Source: Deltaproteobacteria bacterium RBG_16_54_18 (GTDB taxonomy: Bacteria > Desulfobacterota > B13-G15 > RBG-16-54-18). From it: a stretch of DNA of 8,129 nt. The notes under the pieces were generated by a model that was not told the DNA's origin, searched no databases, and saw only the letters and a list, made by a program, of their open reading frames with translations. The translations under genes were made by a program, and so were the position numbers. Position 1 is the stretch's first letter, and every line of letters starts with the position of its first letter. Shown here in pieces: positions 6,819 to 8,129 of this stretch. The stretch is from positions 2,041 to 10,169 of the forward strand of contig MGQT01000049.1 in NCBI GenBank assembly GCA_001797935.1, given 5' to 3'.

Positions 6819-6834
6819 AGCATATTCTGTGCCA
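6819..6834 (-). promoter_or_regulatory. Candidate sigma-54 (RpoN) -24/-12 promoter for the kinase operon
   Basis: The minus strand reads TGGCACAGAATATGCT. Against the RpoN consensus TGGCACGRNNNTTGCW, the TGGCAC block, the purine at position 8 and the TGCW end all match with exact GG-to-GC spacing; the deviations are A for G at position 7 and A for T at position 12. The predicted start, 12 nt after the GC, is about 6808, giving a leader of about 69 nt before the kinase ATG at 6739. It lies in the only intergenic gap and in the right orientation. If real, expression needs an AAA+ enhancer-binding activator, whose site would lie upstream. Confidence 0.6.
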
Positions 6835-6911
6835 TTTTTCATGCTTTTTTCTTCTAAAAATCTTTTATAAATCATGAGGTTATAGAATTCGACAATTAGC
6901 AAAGATGACGT

Positions 6912-6925
6912 TAAGGCATTCCTTA
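6912..6925. promoter_or_regulatory. Dyad TAAGG-N4-CCTTA, possible operator or activator site
   Basis: The 14-bp sequence TAAGGCATTCCTTA has perfect 5-bp inverted arms around a 4-bp centre. It overlaps the -10 and predicted start of the sigma-70-like candidate, a classic repressor position. It also lies about 80-105 bp upstream of the sigma-54 candidate, a usual position for an enhancer-binding site. Short dyads arise by chance in AT-rich DNA, so the function is unproven. Confidence 0.25.
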
Positions 6926-6950
6926 TCACAGGAGCGCCATTTTTTGTCAC
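6922..6950 (-). promoter_or_regulatory. Weak sigma-70-like promoter candidate
   Basis: On the minus strand GTGACA (6950-6945, five of six to TTGACA) is followed after exactly 17 nt by GATAAG (6927-6922, four of six to TATAAT), with TGT just before it giving an extended -10. Transcription would start near 6915, about 175 nt upstream of the kinase start. A short dyad covers the -10 and start region. This is a pattern match in AT-rich DNA and could be chance. Confidence 0.28.
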
Positions 6951-6964
6951 TTTGCGGTAGTGTA

Positions 6965-6983
6965 CTAAGATATAATATTTTAG
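6965..6983. repeat. AT-rich imperfect dyad after the PAS-GGDEF gene
   Basis: CTAA-G-ATAT-A-ATAT-T-TTAG is a 19-bp near-palindrome with one mismatched pair, 13 nt after the TAG of the upstream gene. It is too AT-rich and lacks a following T-run, so it is a poor intrinsic terminator. It may be a protein-binding site or chance. Confidence 0.2.
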
Positions 6984-6996
6984 GATAGAGTCCCGC

Positions 6997-8129
6997 CTAC
7001 CCTGGCTGCGTGAAACGTTGGTAGGTACTTCGCCCCTTGTCTTTGGCCCCATACATGGCGATGTCCGCGTGTTTCAACAAGGTGTCGGCACTGTCGGAAT
7101 CATCGGGATAGATGGCAATTCCGATGCTGGTGGATATCAAGAGTTCGTGGTCGTCAAAGACACAGGGTTTGCGAAAGGCTGCCAGGATCTTTTTGGCGAT
7201 GGTGATTGCATCTTCGACACGCGCTATCTCCGGTAATAACAGCAGAAATTCATCCCCGCCGACGCGCGCCACCGTATCACCCTTGCGTAAAAGTCTCTGC
7301 AGGCGGCTGCCGACGGCGCGCAGGAGTTGATCGCCGACGCTGTGCCCCAAAGTATCGTTGACATCCTTAAAATAATCCAAGTCGAGTAACATCAGGGCGA
7401 GCCTTTTCTGATGTCGATGTGCCTGGGTGAGGGACAATAACAAACGATCATTAAACAGCATGCGGTTGGGAAGACCGGTAAGCGAATCGTGGGTCGCCAT
7501 GTAGGCGAGTTCTTTTTCCACCCGCTTGCGTTCGCTAATGTCCTTGGAAATCACGGTGATCGTCTCGATCCGACCCTCCGTGTCTCTCACCGGGCTTAAG
7601 GTCCTGAGGAAATATCTGCCATCCCGGCGGCTTCTGTGTTCATATTGCACAAAACGCCCCGTCTTGAGCACCTGCGCCACATGCTCGGAAAACTCTTTAT
7701 TTTCTTCGCTCGAATGAAACTCCGCATAGTGCCTGCCGACGACATGGTCAAGCGGCATCCCGATCCGGGAGAGATATTTCTCGTTCATGAACAGATAGTG
7801 TTGATCCTTATTCACGAGGTAGACGGGATCCTCGGTAAATTGCACCAACGAGCGGTATTTCTCCTCGTTGTCCCGCAGCGCCTTTTCCGCCTGCGCCCGC
7901 TCGGTGATGTCCTCATAGGTAAGATATTGTCCTCCCCCCTTTAAATTTACCGTTCTGAAGTCAATGATCTTATCACGGCCGTTTTTACAGCGCACCGTGA
8001 AGATCCGTGGTCTTTGCTCACCGATCTTGACGCCTTCTTCTCGATCCCGCTCCCACAGGCCGGCAGCCATGTTTCTGTATGCCTCATCCGGGTAGGCCTT
8101 GGAAAACCAGGTTCCCTTGTCTGGTATGT
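6997..8129 (-). CDS. PAS-PAS-GGDEF diguanylate cyclase, 5' end cut by window edge
   Basis: Probable diguanylate cyclase, making c-di-GMP from two GTP in the cytoplasm. The frame is open to the right edge, so 376 residues are visible and the N-terminus is missing; the first internal ATG, at 8070, lies inside a PAS domain and is not a credible start. In order, counting from that ATG, there is the rest of a PAS/PAC ending in YEDITER near residue 57, a complete PAS at about 72-185, then GGDEF at about 190-353. The catalytic motif is GGDEF at residues 271-275 (7260-7246), preceded by RKGD five residues upstream, an intact inhibitory I-site. The metal-binding DLDYFKDVND stretch is present. There is no EAL domain; the protein ends shortly after the GGDEF fold with TAG. 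The partial PAS closely resembles PAS6 of the neighbouring kinase. A promoter-containing gap follows, so this gene is probably not in the downstream operon. Confidence 0.9.
   Translation of the reverse strand, partial: IPDKGTWFSKAYPDEAYRNMAAGLWERDREEGVKIGEQRPRIFTVRCKNGRDKIIDFRTVNLKGGGQYLTYEDITERAQAEKALRDNEEKYRSLVQFTEDPVYLVNKDQHYLFMNEKYLSRIGMPLDHVVGRHYAEFHSSEENKEFSEHVAQVLKTGRFVQYEHRSRRDGRYFLRTLSPVRDTEGRIETITVISKDISERKRVEKELAYMATHDSLTGLPNRMLFNDRLLLSLTQAHRHQKRLALMLLDLDYFKDVNDTLGHSVGDQLLRAVGSRLQRLLRKGDTVARVGGDEFLLLLPEIARVEDAITIAKKILAAFRKPCVFDDHELLISTSIGIAIYPDDSDSADTLLKHADIAMYGAKDKGRSTYQRFTQPG

Larger units (their letters stand above)
6740..6996. other. AT-rich intergenic promoter region
   Basis: This 257-bp gap separates the upstream PAS-GGDEF gene from the kinase operon and is clearly richer in A and T than the flanking genes. 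I see no convincing gene in it. It holds a sigma-54 promoter candidate (6819-6834), a sigma-70-like candidate (6922-6950), a dyad overlapping the latter (6912-6925), an AT-rich dyad near the upstream gene's end (6965-6983) and a small dyad in the leader (6790-6804). No GC-rich stem followed by a T-run, as expected for an intrinsic terminator of the upstream gene, is visible. Confidence 0.75.

Noticed and set aside
6965..6999. Intrinsic terminator for the upstream GGDEF gene
   Set aside because: The dyad is almost all A-T and no T-run follows in the transcript direction.
6801..7052. Minus-strand open frame of 83 codons in the intergenic region
   Set aside because: It overlaps the end of the PAS-GGDEF gene in another frame and the promoter region, has no recognisable domain or ribosome site, and has AT-rich non-coding-like composition.

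Overview
The window is an uninterrupted block of bacterial signal-transduction genes, all on the minus strand, so gene order reads from the right edge to the left. The contents are PAS-rich sensors, Rcp1-like single-domain response regulators and GGDEF diguanylate cyclases. There is no transposase, integrase, tRNA, rRNA or CRISPR array. The coding sequence is moderately GC-rich and the one intergenic gap is AT-rich. Soluble multi-PAS kinases of this type next to Rcp1-like regulators, together with a sigma-54-type promoter, point to a free-living environmental Gram-negative such as Nitrospirota, Desulfobacterota or NC10-like lineages. This placement is an inference from gene style only.

Layout, in transcription order. 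(1) 8129-6997: the C-terminal part of a PAS-PAS-GGDEF protein, cut by the right edge. (2) 6996-6740: a 257-bp AT-rich intergenic region with a good sigma-54 (-24/-12) promoter candidate, a weaker sigma-70-like candidate and small dyads. (3) 6739-2868: a giant soluble hybrid of eight PAS domains plus a HisKA/HATPase kinase module (about 1290 aa). It is split into two reading frames by an apparent one-base loss at about 6248, inside PAS2. (4) 2875-2414: an Rcp1-like receiver protein. (5) 2421-640: a REC-PAS-GAF-GGDEF response regulator. (6) 647-204: a second Rcp1-like receiver. (7) 197-1: the start of a second REC protein nearly identical to the REC of gene 5, cut by the left edge.

Genes 3 to 7 look like one operon. 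The three junctions kinase/RR1, RR1/DGC and DGC/RR2 each overlap by exactly 8 bp, and the last gene starts 6 nt after RR2. Genes 6-7 are a tandem copy of genes 4-5, with a repeat unit of about 2.2 kb.

The likely working model is that the multi-PAS kinase integrates several cytoplasmic cues (one PAS has a three-cysteine motif that may bind a metal, cluster or redox ligand). It would then phosphorylate the small receivers and the REC-GGDEF proteins, setting c-di-GMP output. Both complete GGDEF domains in view keep the active-site motif and the RxxD inhibitory site. The most notable points are the frameshift, the duplicated RR/REC-DGC module, the PAS ladder with sequence-level repeats, and the promoter region.
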